A DNA stretch of 12,746 bases from assembly GCA_964475955.1 (NCBI GenBank), contig CAYYZY010000217.1, forward strand, positions 1 to 12,746, read 5' to 3'. This DNA comes from DATKZH01 sp964475955 (GTDB lineage: Bacteria; Planctomycetota; Planctomycetia; Pirellulales; Thermoguttaceae). Under the pieces are notes generated by a model that worked only from the letters and a program-made list of their open reading frames with translations, made no database searches and had not been told where the DNA came from. The translations under genes and the position numbers were made by a program. This document shows, one piece after another, positions 1 to 7,219 of the stretch (position 1 is the stretch's first letter; each line of letters opens with the position of its first letter).

Positions 1-2
1 AG

Positions 3-734
3 GGGCTGCTTTCCCGGGCGCATCTGGGCGTGGTGCCGGAGCAGGCAAACGTCTACCGGGACCTGTCAATCTGGCAAAACGTCATGTTCATGGCCGAGCT
101 GCACGGCGTGCCGCGCGGCCGTCGCTTCCAGGAAGCGAATCGCTTACTCGATGCACTAGGACTGGCGGACCGAAAGCGCGAAAAAGCCCGTACGCTTTCC
201 AAAGGACTTCGGCAGCGGCTGATGTTGTGTACGGCCCTGGTCAGCCAGCCGGAAGTGCTCTTCCTGGACGAACCCACCAGCGGGCTGGACGTGCAGAGCG
301 CGCGGATGATCCGCGAGATCCTCCGCGACTTGAACCAACAGGGCCTGACCGTGTTTTTGACCACGCACAACATGGGCGAGGCCGAACAGATGTGCTCGCG
401 GGTGGCGATTATCAACTCCGGACGCATCGTGGCCATCGGCACGCCCGAGCGTCTCCGGTCGGCGATCCGGTCGAGCCAGTACGTGGACCTCCGCTTTGGC
501 GGGCGGGGGTTGTCGTCGGCGGAACTAGAAGCCGTGCCCGGCGTTTTGCGCGTAGACTGCCAGGGTGACCGCATGCGTCTCTACGGCGAAGCGCCCGGCC
601 GGCTCGCCATGGAGATCGCCCGGCTTGCCCAGGCAACAGACACCGAGATAGAGCATCTATGCACGTGCAAGCCCAGCCTGGAGGACGTGTTCCTCTACTT
701 CACGGGCGATCGCGCGGAGGAGCGACACCCATGA
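3..734 (+). CDS. ABC transporter ATP-binding protein, drug-exporter (ABC-2) type, 5'-truncated
   Basis: Nucleotide-binding subunit that would power export through the ABC-2 permease encoded next. The window opens inside the gene: the reading frame is open from base 3 and the Walker A motif lies to the left. Visible in order are the Q-loop (PEQ, 36-44), the signature motif LSKGLRQRL (195-221, the LSKG variant usual in DrrA/CcmA-like exporters), Walker B plus D-loop VLFLDEPTSGLD (from 255) and the H-loop histidine in TTHNMGEAEQ (366-368). The C-terminal extension ends in the SLEDVFLYFTG pattern common in this subfamily. A GTG at 30 could be mistaken for the start, but the codons before it (GLLSRAHLG) continue the conserved lead-in to the Q-loop. 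The stop overlaps the next start as ATGA (731-734), so the two genes are translationally coupled. The substrate cannot be read from the sequence. Confidence 0.95.
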   Translation, partial: GLLSRAHLGVVPEQANVYRDLSIWQNVMFMAELHGVPRGRRFQEANRLLDALGLADRKREKARTLSKGLRQRLMLCTALVSQPEVLFLDEPTSGLDVQSARMIREILRDLNQQGLTVFLTTHNMGEAEQMCSRVAIINSGRIVAIGTPERLRSAIRSSQYVDLRFGGRGLSSAELEAVPGVLRVDCQGDRMRLYGEAPGRLAMEIARLAQATDTEIEHLCTCKPSLEDVFLYFTGDRAEERHP

Positions 735-1501
735 CGCCCTACACGGAGATGGCCCAGACGTGGCGGCGGCAAGCCCACGCCGCACTGGTGATCGCCAAGA
801 AGAACGCTTTGCTTTACTATCTCAAACCCCCCGTGCTGATCTTCGGCGTCCTGTTCCCGGTGTTCTTCTTTCTCGCCTTCAAGATGGGGCGACCGATCCC
901 CGCCGAGCAAGTCGTTCCCGGCATGGTAACTATGGCCCTGTGGTTCACCGCCAGCGCGGTCGGCCCGCTAGTCACGCCCTGGGAGAGGGGGGCGGGGACC
1001 TACGAGCGGCTGATCTGCACTCCCGTTTCGCTCTGGGCTATGCTGGCGGGGGACGTGATTAGTGGGCTGCTCTTCGGTGCTTCGCTGTCGGTGGTTCCCA
1101 TAGTTTTGGGGGTGGTTCTCACCAGCGCTTCGATCGCCAACTGGGTGTGGCTAGCGGGCGGGGTGGTGCTCGGCGCGCTGAGCTTCGCGGCGCTCGGAGT
1201 GCTGCTAGCGGCCCCGCCGGCAAGCAGCCCCTCGAATATCATGCTCTTGGCCAACCTCGTGCGACTGCCTTTGCTCTTCGTCAGCGGGATCTTCCTCCCG
1301 ATTACCGAGATGCCCGCCTGGGCCCGCTGGGTTGCCCCTCTTTCGCCGTTGTCCTACGCTGGCGATTTGATTCGCGGGGCCTTCGGGCAGCCGCTGTACT
1401 TCCCGATCTGGCTGAACCCGGCCATGCTGGTTTGCTTCACTGTTGTGCTGATGTGGGGCGCCGGCAGGTTTCACCGCCGGTGGCGCACCAAGGGACTGTG
1501 A
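731..1501 (+). CDS. ABC-2 type transporter permease
   Basis: Membrane subunit (256 aa) of the exporter whose ATPase ends in the overlapping ATGA. About six hydrophobic segments fit the ABC-2 fold: residues ~32-52, 61-82, 111-133, 137-161, 169-192 and 228-246, with a short cytoplasmic N-terminus and an Arg/Lys-rich C-terminus (RFHRRWRTKGL). The loop ERGAGTYERLICTPVS (86-100) is the cytoplasmic stretch after TM2 typical of ABC-2 permeases (compare E-R-x-x-G-T-x-E-x-L). LSPLSYAGDLIRG (204-216) matches the conserved P-L-x-Y-x-x-D-x-x-R region before the last helix. The frame is open upstream to 659, but the ATG at 731 gives the usual ABC-2 length and the coupling overlap. Exported substrate unknown. 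Confidence 0.93.
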   Translation: MTPYTEMAQTWRRQAHAALVIAKKNALLYYLKPPVLIFGVLFPVFFFLAFKMGRPIPAEQVVPGMVTMALWFTASAVGPLVTPWERGAGTYERLICTPVSLWAMLAGDVISGLLFGASLSVVPIVLGVVLTSASIANWVWLAGGVVLGALSFAALGVLLAAPPASSPSNIMLLANLVRLPLLFVSGIFLPITEMPAWARWVAPLSPLSYAGDLIRGAFGQPLYFPIWLNPAMLVCFTVVLMWGAGRFHRRWRTKGL

Positions 1502-1641
1502 CCGGGGAGAATCCGCACGGAGTTCACACTGACCTCATGGACGGCTTTGCGTTGTACACGCACATTTTCAAGCGATCTAGGCCGCTTCCTTCAGGACGTA
1601 CGTCAGGTCCCGCGCAAAGATCGGCAGGGATTTAATCGAAC
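1502..1641. other. Intergenic spacer between the ABC-2 permease and the MacB-like permease
   Basis: No gene is visible in these 140 bases. It holds a perfect 10-bp palindrome GACGTACGTC at 1595-1604 and a TTTAAT at 1631-1636 only five bases before the ATG at 1642. I see no convincing -35 box and no T-tailed hairpin. Whether the MacB-like gene is in the same transcript as the ABC-2 pair cannot be decided. Confidence 0.4.
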
Positions 1642-2859
1642 ATGAAAGTGTCGCGCAACATCGCCCTCTCCTGCGAAATCCTCGCCGCCCACAAGCTCCG
1701 CACGCTGCTGAGCGTGACCGGCATCGTGGTCGGCATCGCGACGGTGGTGCTGATGGTTTCGGCAGGACGAGGCGCGGAGAAACAGATCCTGGACCGCATC
1801 CGCGACATGGGCACGAACCTCATCGTCGTCAATGCCGGCCAGACGCGCATCGTCGCCGGCCGGCAGCGGCAAACCTCTATAGTCACGACCCTGGAGACCG
1901 ACGACGCCCGGGCGATCGCCATCGAGTGCGAGTCGGTGAAGTTGGCGGCGCCGGCTACGACGAAGAAGCTGTCGACTCGCTGGGAGGACGAGAACGCCAA
2001 CACGAACGTCATCGGCATCACGCCCGAGGGGGTTCACGTCCGCAATATCGCCCTCGCCGCAGGGCGGATGTTCGACGCCGAGGAGGATCGCGCCCGCCGC
2101 CGTGTGGCGGTCCTCGGGCCTACGGCCGCCGCCAACCTGTTTGGCCGGACCGATCCGGTGGGCCTCCAGATCCGCATCGGCCGGGTGCCGTTTGAGGTGA
2201 TCGGGCTGACCGAATCGAAAGGGATGGACGCCAACGGCGTGGACCAGGACGACCTGATCCTCGTCCCCCTCGGCTCGGCCATGCGGCGCCTGTTCAACGT
2301 AGACCACATCGACACGATCTACGTCCAAGCCGAGAGCGCCGAGGCGCTCGACCTCGCCGAGGCCGAAATCCGCGGGCTTCTCCGACAGCGGCACCGCCTG
2401 CGCGACAAGCCCGATGACTTCACGATCCAGAACCAGGCCACCCTGTTGGCAACCGAGCGCGAGACGGCCCAATCGATGACGTTGCTGGTCGGGAGCGTCG
2501 GTGGAATCTCGCTGGCGGTCGGCGGCGTGGGCATCCTGGCCGTGATGCTGATCTCGGTGCGTGAGCGCACGCCGGAGATCGGCTTGCGGCGAGCCCTGGG
2601 GGCAACGCGCGGCGACATCCGCCTCCAGTTCCTGGTGGAGTCGGCGCTTCTAGCAGGAGCCGGTGGGTTGGTGGGCGTGCTCGGGGGCGTATTAGCGGCC
2701 CTGGCCGCCGCCCGGCTCGGGTACTGGGAAACCGTTATCTCCTGGCCGGCGGCACTGGGCGGGCTAGGATTCTCCGTCGCCGTGGGCCTAGTGTTCGGCA
2801 TTTACCCGGCCGTCCGAGCCGCGACCCTGGAGCCGATCGAGGCGTTGCGGGCCGAGTGA
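1642..2859 (+). CDS. MacB/FtsX-type ABC transporter permease
   Basis: Integral membrane subunit (405 aa) of the MacB/LolC class, which moves substrates or lipoproteins from the periplasmic side by mechanotransmission. One TM helix near the N-terminus (residues ~21-41) precedes a large extracytoplasmic MacB_PCD-like domain (~42-275) with the typical LVVN-like start (TNLIVVNAG) and the GRMFDAEEDRARRRVAVLG segment. The FtsX domain follows with helices at ~281-305, 332-356 and 367-389. The cytoplasmic coupling segment RERTPEIGLRRALGATRGDI (307-326) and the terminal YPAVRAATLEPIEALRAE are diagnostic. No partner ATPase follows. The ATPase upstream is of the ABC-2 type, so the cognate ATPase and any HlyD-type adaptor may lie left of the window. 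The Shine-Dalgarno is weak (CAGGGA, more than 10 nt before the ATG). Confidence 0.93.
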   Translation: MKVSRNIALSCEILAAHKLRTLLSVTGIVVGIATVVLMVSAGRGAEKQILDRIRDMGTNLIVVNAGQTRIVAGRQRQTSIVTTLETDDARAIAIECESVKLAAPATTKKLSTRWEDENANTNVIGITPEGVHVRNIALAAGRMFDAEEDRARRRVAVLGPTAAANLFGRTDPVGLQIRIGRVPFEVIGLTESKGMDANGVDQDDLILVPLGSAMRRLFNVDHIDTIYVQAESAEALDLAEAEIRGLLRQRHRLRDKPDDFTIQNQATLLATERETAQSMTLLVGSVGGISLAVGGVGILAVMLISVRERTPEIGLRRALGATRGDIRLQFLVESALLAGAGGLVGVLGGVLAALAAARLGYWETVISWPAALGGLGFSVAVGLVFGIYPAVRAATLEPIEALRAE

Positions 2860-2873
2860 CGGCCGAAGCGTGA

Positions 2874-2888
2874 GGTTTCGAAGAAACC
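2874..2888. terminator. Small hairpin between convergent genes
   Basis: GGTTTC-GAA-GAAACC forms a perfect 6-bp stem with a 3-nt loop in the 52-bp gap between the stop of the MacB-like gene (2859) and the stop of the convergent heparinase gene (2912). It sits where a shared bidirectional terminator would be expected. The stem is short and has no T-run, so the call is weak. Confidence 0.3.
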
Positions 2889-2911
2889 GCAAGTTGCATG
2901 AACAATCCGGG

Positions 2912-4804
2912 CTATTCTCCGAGGCGGAACGTCTGGTCGAGCAGGCGGATCTGCCGGCGGTCCGCGTCGACGTGGAGCTCAGGCCGTTCGGCCGCCGCCG
3001 CGAATACCCACCAGACGGCCGGGCCGGCGGCCTCGAGCATCGAGACGAGGGACAACTGGCCGCGCGAGCCGGGGAGCCGATGGAGATCGGCCCCCGAGAT
3101 CGGGCGCTGGCTGCACGTGATCCAGAGACGGGCATCGCCGAGCGTCATCAGCGCCCAGCCCGCGTCGAACCACCAGGCGGCTTCCCGGGCGCCGTGCCAG
3201 TGGTAGGTCACATGCGGGGCCTCGGCGGCCGCCAGCACGTCGGCGACGACCACCAGCTCCTTGCCCGACAGCCACACGTGGCGCACCAGCTCCTGGAGCG
3301 ACGCCTGGGCCGCATAGCACGCGGTCAGATCAATCGCCACGCGGTGGACACTCGGACGCGATTCTCCCAGCGCGATCCGCCGCGGCTGCTTCCGGCTCGG
3401 CCCGTGCCCGTTGACCAGCGGCCCGTTGTGCGCCGTCGGCCCGACGGTGAACTCGCGCTGCTGGCCGCGCACGTACTGCTGGTAGCCCGGGTCGGTCACC
3501 AGCCAGTGGCCGCGCGTGCCGATCACCAGCGTGCCGCTGTCGTTCTGGATGTGGCTCATCGGCGAGCGGGAACACGACACGGCCACGGCCAGATCGTCGG
3601 CCTCCCAGCCGTTTCGGAGCACGGCGGCGTAGTGCGCGTCGAGGGCGCCGGCCGTCGGGGCCTCCGCCGGGAGGTCCTCAGGCACCTCGGCCAGCGCGGC
3701 CAGGGCGTCGCTGCGGAGCACGTCGAGCGGACATCGCTCCAAGAGCCACGCCTGAACCGGCTTCCGCTGCATCCGGAGCAACTTGGCCTGGGCCGACAGG
3801 TGGAAGGGCATCTCGCGAGGCTCCACGTCGCTCAGCTCGGCCACCCGCTCGACGGCCCCCGGCGCCCCGAGCATGGTCGACTGCTCCAGGTAGTGCTCCA
3901 GGTTGGGATGATCCAGCACGGCCGACCGCTCCGACTGCGAGAGCGCGGTCAGCCAGTCGGCCACGAAGTCGAGCACGTAGCCGTCGTAGGCCACTCCCTC
4001 GCTGTGCCCCTTCGACCGCAGGTCGAGCACCGCGCCGAAAAGGGCATGCACGCGGTCGTTCAGCCGGGCCGCGGCCGGATGATCCACGGCGGCGGCCGTC
4101 AGCGCGCCGCCCAGCGTGCCGATGAGGGGGATGTTGTGCAGCAGCGTGTGGGGTGCGTCGCGGCGGAGGACGTCGTCCTTGGTGCGAACCGACCCGAAGC
4201 GCTGGTCGGAGCCGGGCAGCACCGCCTCCACGTGCCGGACGCACGCCTCGTCCACGCGGCGACGCAGACCCTCGTCGAGCCACGACCACCGCGTGAAGGC
4301 CGTCCACAGAATCCGCCCCGCGTGGGCCGAGCTCAGGCCGGGGCGATTGGACGGGTGATACCGCTTCCACGCCGCCAACGCCGCCAGGTCGGCCGCCGCG
4401 GCCTGCCGGGCTGGCTCGTCGCCGAACCACTCGGCCGCCCAACCGAGGCAGTCGATCCGCTCCTCGAGCGTCCACAGAAGCCACGTGGCCCACGGATACG
4501 TCGGGATGCTGGGCACCCGAACCTCCGGGACGAGAAGACTCTCCAGCGGCAACGGGTAGGCGATCTTCCGGCCGATGCGATAGTAGTCCACCACCAGCCG
4601 CTTTCTGCCAAGCTGCCAGCGCGCCCGGCGCCGCATTTCCGTCTTCACGGCTTGCCGCCGCGGGCCGCCGGGCGAGCCGGCCGGGTCATGGGCCTCGTGG
4701 GCCGTCGAAGCCCGGCCCGCCGTTGGGAAGGACAACGACAACCCCAGGGCCTCTCCGGCCGCGACCGCCCCCAGGAACCCTCTCCGCGTCGTCTTCTCGG
4801 CCAT
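2912..4804 (-). CDS. Tat-exported heparinase II/III family protein (polysaccharide lyase-like)
   Basis: Probable secreted polysaccharide-degrading enzyme of 630 aa. The N-terminus TTRRGFLGAVAAGEALGLSL (5-24) is a twin-arginine signal (T-R-R-x-F-L plus a hydrophobic stretch), implying export in folded form. Residues ~60-380 are helical, as in the alpha/alpha-toroid of the family, and include HSEGVAYDGYVLDF (267-280). From ~405 a beta-rich heparinase II/III C-terminal domain follows: SHIQNDSGTLVIGTRGHWLV (417-436), DPGYQQY (438-444) and PTAHNGPLVNGHGP (456-469), the last resembling the conserved H-N-x-x-x-V-x-G core. The ATG at 4804 is preceded by a good Shine-Dalgarno (GAGGTGAGCC-ATG). It is divergent from the secreted protein at 5282 with ~480 bp between. 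The substrate (for example a uronic-acid or sulfated polysaccharide) is not deducible, and activity is inferred from family resemblance only. Confidence 0.85.
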   Translation of the reverse strand: MAEKTTRRGFLGAVAAGEALGLSLSFPTAGRASTAHEAHDPAGSPGGPRRQAVKTEMRRRARWQLGRKRLVVDYYRIGRKIAYPLPLESLLVPEVRVPSIPTYPWATWLLWTLEERIDCLGWAAEWFGDEPARQAAAADLAALAAWKRYHPSNRPGLSSAHAGRILWTAFTRWSWLDEGLRRRVDEACVRHVEAVLPGSDQRFGSVRTKDDVLRRDAPHTLLHNIPLIGTLGGALTAAAVDHPAAARLNDRVHALFGAVLDLRSKGHSEGVAYDGYVLDFVADWLTALSQSERSAVLDHPNLEHYLEQSTMLGAPGAVERVAELSDVEPREMPFHLSAQAKLLRMQRKPVQAWLLERCPLDVLRSDALAALAEVPEDLPAEAPTAGALDAHYAAVLRNGWEADDLAVAVSCSRSPMSHIQNDSGTLVIGTRGHWLVTDPGYQQYVRGQQREFTVGPTAHNGPLVNGHGPSRKQPRRIALGESRPSVHRVAIDLTACYAAQASLQELVRHVWLSGKELVVVADVLAAAEAPHVTYHWHGAREAAWWFDAGWALMTLGDARLWITCSQRPISGADLHRLPGSRGQLSLVSMLEAAGPAVWWVFAAAAERPELHVDADRRQIRLLDQTFRLGE

Positions 4805-4862
4805 GGCTCACCTCACGGTTGGGCGACTCGCATTCAATCTACGCACACCATGGGACGGCGAA

Positions 4863-4888
4863 CTGGGGCTCGCTGCGCTCGACCCCAG
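4863..4888. repeat. CTGGGG...CCCCAG inverted repeat
   Basis: CTGGGG (4863-4868) and CCCCAG (4883-4888) are a perfect 6-bp inverted repeat around a 14-nt GC-rich centre (CTCGCTGCGCTCGA), followed by a run of eight C. It lies ~60 bp upstream of the heparinase-like start, so it is not that gene's terminator. It may be a dispersed intergenic repeat, but only one copy is in view. Confidence 0.4.
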
Positions 4889-4959
4889 CCCCCCCCGGTG
4901 CAGACAGTCGACAGGCTTGTTCAGACACTCCTCAGGCGCTGGAGTCTTTGATTGTGATG

Positions 4960-4980
4960 ATGCGCGCGTGGTGCGCGCAT
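4960..4980. repeat. ATGCGCGC hairpin
   Basis: ATGCGCGC-GTGGT-GCGCGCAT is a perfect 8-bp inverted repeat with a 5-nt loop. It ends three bases before the left arm of the larger nested palindrome, so the two probably belong to one structured repeat unit. Confidence 0.6.
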
Positions 4981-4983
4981 GTT

Positions 4984-5040
4984 GTGGGGCACGTTTCCAA
5001 CGTGCCATTGGGTCGTGGGCACGTTGGAAACGTGCCCCAC
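4984..5040. repeat. Nested palindromic repeat with perfect 23-bp arms (REP/MITE-like)
   Basis: The left arm (4984-5006) and the right arm (5018-5040) are exact reverse complements over 23 bp and flank an 11-nt spacer (ATTGGGTCGTG). Each arm is itself a near-palindrome, GGCACGTT-TCC-AACGTGCC (4988-5006) and GGCACGTT-GGA-AACGTGCC (5018-5036), so the region can fold as one long hairpin or two small ones. This is the architecture of paired REP units (BIME/REPIN) or a very small MITE. No transposase or RAYT gene is in the window. Its translations (for example GHVGNVPH) explain several spurious frames here. Confidence 0.75.
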
Positions 5041-5172
5041 GTTGAAGTTAGGGAAGGCGGAGAGCCAACGATCGACGGCCTCCATGCTAGCGAGCTCCCC
5101 CGCCGAGGGCAAACGGCTGGCCTCATCGCGTCCTCACGATGCGTCGTCGGCACGCCCTTGGCCGCCGCGCCA

Positions 5173-5181
5173 TGGTATACT
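5173..5181 (+). promoter_or_regulatory. Candidate extended -10 promoter for the secreted protein gene
   Basis: TGGTATACT carries the TGN extension plus a TATACT -10 hexamer (5176-5181) on the + strand, about 100 bp before the ATG at 5282. No good -35 box is seen at 16-18 bp, as is tolerated for extended -10 promoters. The assignment is by motif only. Confidence 0.4.
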
Positions 5182-5281
5182 GGTCGGGCTGCGACCACCT
5201 CGCACGGAGGCGCGATCGGCCGGATCGGAGGCGGGCAACCCTGCGATGAGAAACCATCTGCTGATGAGGAGGAGGGCGACG

Positions 5282-6223
5282 ATGATGCGTACCACCTTGG
5301 CGTTTCTGGTCGTTGCGGCGGCCGCGACGGCGATCGGAGCGGAACCGGCGTCTCTGGCGTTCCGGCCGGCCGAGCAAGAGGGCTACGTGGCCTTCGACAC
5401 CGGCACGTTGCGCGGCAAGGTCCGCTTGGACGGCAAGCTTCAGGGCGTCTGCTCGGTCATCTATGGGCCAACCGGAATGGAGCTAGCCAAGAGCGTGGGC
5501 CTGTTCAGCTACTACCGCGTATTCAGCGAAGGCACGCGCTACGGCAAGGCCGCGCGGGACTGGCCCATCGAGACCCGCCTGTGCGACGACGGCGCCCTTC
5601 AGATCACGTTCCCCCCGGCCGAAGAGCACCCGCTGGAGATCAAGGGCACGTTCCGCTGGACCGCGCCCGACACGCTCGACCTGGAGACGGCCGTCACGCC
5701 CCAGGTCGATATGCCCCGCATGGAGCTCTTCCTCTCCTCCTACTTCGTCGACGGGTTCGACGGCCTGGTCTACCTCAAGCCCAACCGCTTCGCCAAGGGG
5801 GCGCCGGCAGAGTTCGTTCGGGCGGATTGGAGCGAGCTGATCGACGGCAACTACCTCGTGTTCCCTCGCAGCGAGGAAGTCCTGCCGATGATCTACGACG
5901 GCCGCTCGAGCTTTCCGCCCTCGCCGGTCACCTGGGCCTTCACGCGATACCTGGCCGTGCCGATCGGAATCCGCCGCCACGCCGAGACCGGTCTGACTGC
6001 GGTGCTCATGGCCCCGCCCGAGGATTGCTTCGCGGTGAGCGTCCCCTACAACAAGGAGCCGCCCGACAACGTCGCGGCACACGGGTCGGTCTACCTGTCG
6101 CTGTTCGGCGACGACGTGGCCGCCGGCCAGACCGCCACGGCCCATTGCCGCTTGGTGATCGCCGCCGACCTGACCGACGAGGCGGTTGTGCGGCGATATC
6201 AGCAGTACTTGGAGGAGCGATAG
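5282..6223 (+). CDS. Secreted protein of unrecognised family
   Basis: A 313-aa protein with a clear Sec signal peptide (MMRTTLAFLVVAAAATAIGA, cleavage likely before EPASL). The mature part looks beta-rich with many aromatic and charged residues (FSYYRVFSEGTRYG, FLSSYFVDGFDGLVYLKPN) and ends in a short helix (DEAVVRRYQQYLEER). I do not recognise the family. The alternating strands and carbohydrate-enzyme neighbours make a sugar-binding or aldose-epimerase-like beta-sandwich thinkable, but nothing proves it. Start choice: the frame is open far upstream and another ATG lies at 5246, but the strong Shine-Dalgarno AGGAGGAGGG (5267-5276) sits five bases before the ATG at 5282 and the signal peptide begins there. 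It is divergent from the heparinase-like gene and convergent with the broken gene at 7158. Confidence 0.85.
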   Translation: MMRTTLAFLVVAAAATAIGAEPASLAFRPAEQEGYVAFDTGTLRGKVRLDGKLQGVCSVIYGPTGMELAKSVGLFSYYRVFSEGTRYGKAARDWPIETRLCDDGALQITFPPAEEHPLEIKGTFRWTAPDTLDLETAVTPQVDMPRMELFLSSYFVDGFDGLVYLKPNRFAKGAPAEFVRADWSELIDGNYLVFPRSEEVLPMIYDGRSSFPPSPVTWAFTRYLAVPIGIRRHAETGLTAVLMAPPEDCFAVSVPYNKEPPDNVAAHGSVYLSLFGDDVAAGQTATAHCRLVIAADLTDEAVVRRYQQYLEER

Positions 6224-6245
6224 GACTTGGCGTCCCGCGTCGCCC

Positions 6246-6277
6246 GGTCGCGGGCGCAATCCCGCTCGCGCGCGACC
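6246..6277. terminator. Candidate bidirectional terminator hairpin
   Basis: An 11-position stem with one G-G mismatch (6246-6256 pairing with 6267-6277) and a 10-nt loop fills the 73-bp gap between the convergent stops at 6223 and 6297. It is very GC-rich and lacks a T-run, so intrinsic termination is uncertain. Confidence 0.4.
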
Positions 6278-6296
6278 CGACCGCCGACCGGTGCGA

Positions 6297-7158
6297 CTAC
6301 TCGGACGGCGGCAGCTTGTACAGCGTGACGTCGTCGAACATCGCCCGGGCGCCGGACGCCTGGCCGGCGGTGCCGAGCATCACGACCATCGCGCCGCCGT
6401 CCTCGGGGATGGTCACCAGCACGGCCATCGGCTGCCAATCGTCCGGGCCGTCGACCATGGTCACGCTCGGCTCCAGGTCGCGGCGCGGGTGCCAACTCCC
6501 TTTGCGATCGCGCAGCCGGACGGTGAGCTTGCCGCCGCACGGGCTGCCCGGCGGATCGGCCTTCGCCCAGGCCATGCACAGGTGCCGCTCGCCCGCCTTG
6601 GCCGGCCCCGTGCGCAGGTAGCAGGCCGATTCGGCGCCCGGCGATGGCCAAGGCGGTGGAACCGTTGCGTCCGCCGCCTTCGACCACATCGAACTGCGTG
6701 CCCGGCACGCGGGTCCAGGTGGACCAGCCCTTGGTGGCTGGGCGGGCCTCGAAGTCGCCGTCGAGGAGCACGATGAACGAGACGACGGCGAACCACGTGG
6801 GCGTGGGCCAGCGACCCGTGAAGAACACGTCGCCCTCACGCACGCGGATGGCGTACGTCTCGGGGTTCAAGCCGGCTCCGGGCAGGTCGGCCTCGGTCGT
6901 CGGCTCGCAGCGGCCGATGTACAGCCCGGTCCCGTCGACCCGCTTGCCGTCTCTTGCGATGGGCAGCTTTACGCCGACGACCCGCTCGACGTAGCGCTGC
7001 AACTCGGCCGCGGCCGCCGCCACGCGCTCGGCGGCCCCGTCCGGCACGACGATCGTCGCCGCCGGCTTTCCCCCGGTAGCCAGGGCGATTCGCTCAGCAT
7101 GCGCCGAAGCATGAACCATGCAAATGGCCGCCACAACGGCCGGAACGATGCGCTTCAT
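6297..7158 (-). pseudogene. Broken secreted protein: DUF4838/GH67-type N-domain joined to a carbohydrate-binding-like C-domain, frameshifted
   Basis: Start at the ATG at 7158 with Shine-Dalgarno GAGGA (CGAGGACGCC-ATG) and a Sec signal (MKRIVPAVVAAICMVHASAHA, residues 1-21). Residues 22-129 match the small N-terminal domain found ahead of alpha-glucuronidase/DUF4838 proteins: AAAELQRYVERVVGVKLPI (49-67), GLYIGR, NPETYAIRVREGDVFFTGR and PTPTWFAVVSFI (118-129). In that family the catalytic or central domain should follow. Instead, at ~6770, the frame goes straight into LLDGDFEARPATKGWSTW, the typical opening of a C-terminal carbohydrate-binding-like sandwich that ends FDDVTLYKLPPSE. A +1 frameshift at ~6633-6641 (GCCGGGCGCCGAA) moves the second half to another frame. 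Corrected length is ~286 aa, far below the family norm. It lies 61 bp downstream of the 9142-7220 gene and may be cotranscribed. Loss of the centre suggests it is non-functional; the frameshift alone could be a sequence error. Confidence 0.75.
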
Positions 7159-7219
7159 GGCGTCCTCGAATACACGGGTCCGGGAACGGATGGGGACGAC
7201 GCGCAAGCGGCCCGCCACC

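Larger units (their letters stand above)
4805..5281. other. Divergent intergenic region rich in hairpins
   Basis: These 477 bases separate the heparinase-like gene from the secreted protein gene. Open frames exist but carry no coding character. It holds hairpins at 4863-4888, 4960-4980 and 4984-5040, and an extended -10 promoter candidate at 5173-5181, each listed separately. Confidence 0.7.

Noticed and set aside
659..730. Upstream-extended start for the ABC-2 permease
   Set aside because: The extension overlaps the conserved C-terminus of the ATPase gene; the ATG at 731 gives the ATGA coupling and normal family length.
2870..4951. 693-codon open frame on the + strand opposite the heparinase-like gene
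   Set aside because: It is the antisense shadow of a GC-rich gene: rich in Arg/Pro/His/Gly/Val with no domain, while the - strand has a Tat signal, family motifs and a Shine-Dalgarno.
4723..6621. 632-codon + strand frame across the intergenic repeats and the secreted gene
   Set aside because: It overlaps the palindromic repeats and then reads the 5282-6223 gene in the wrong frame; the composition is shadow-like.
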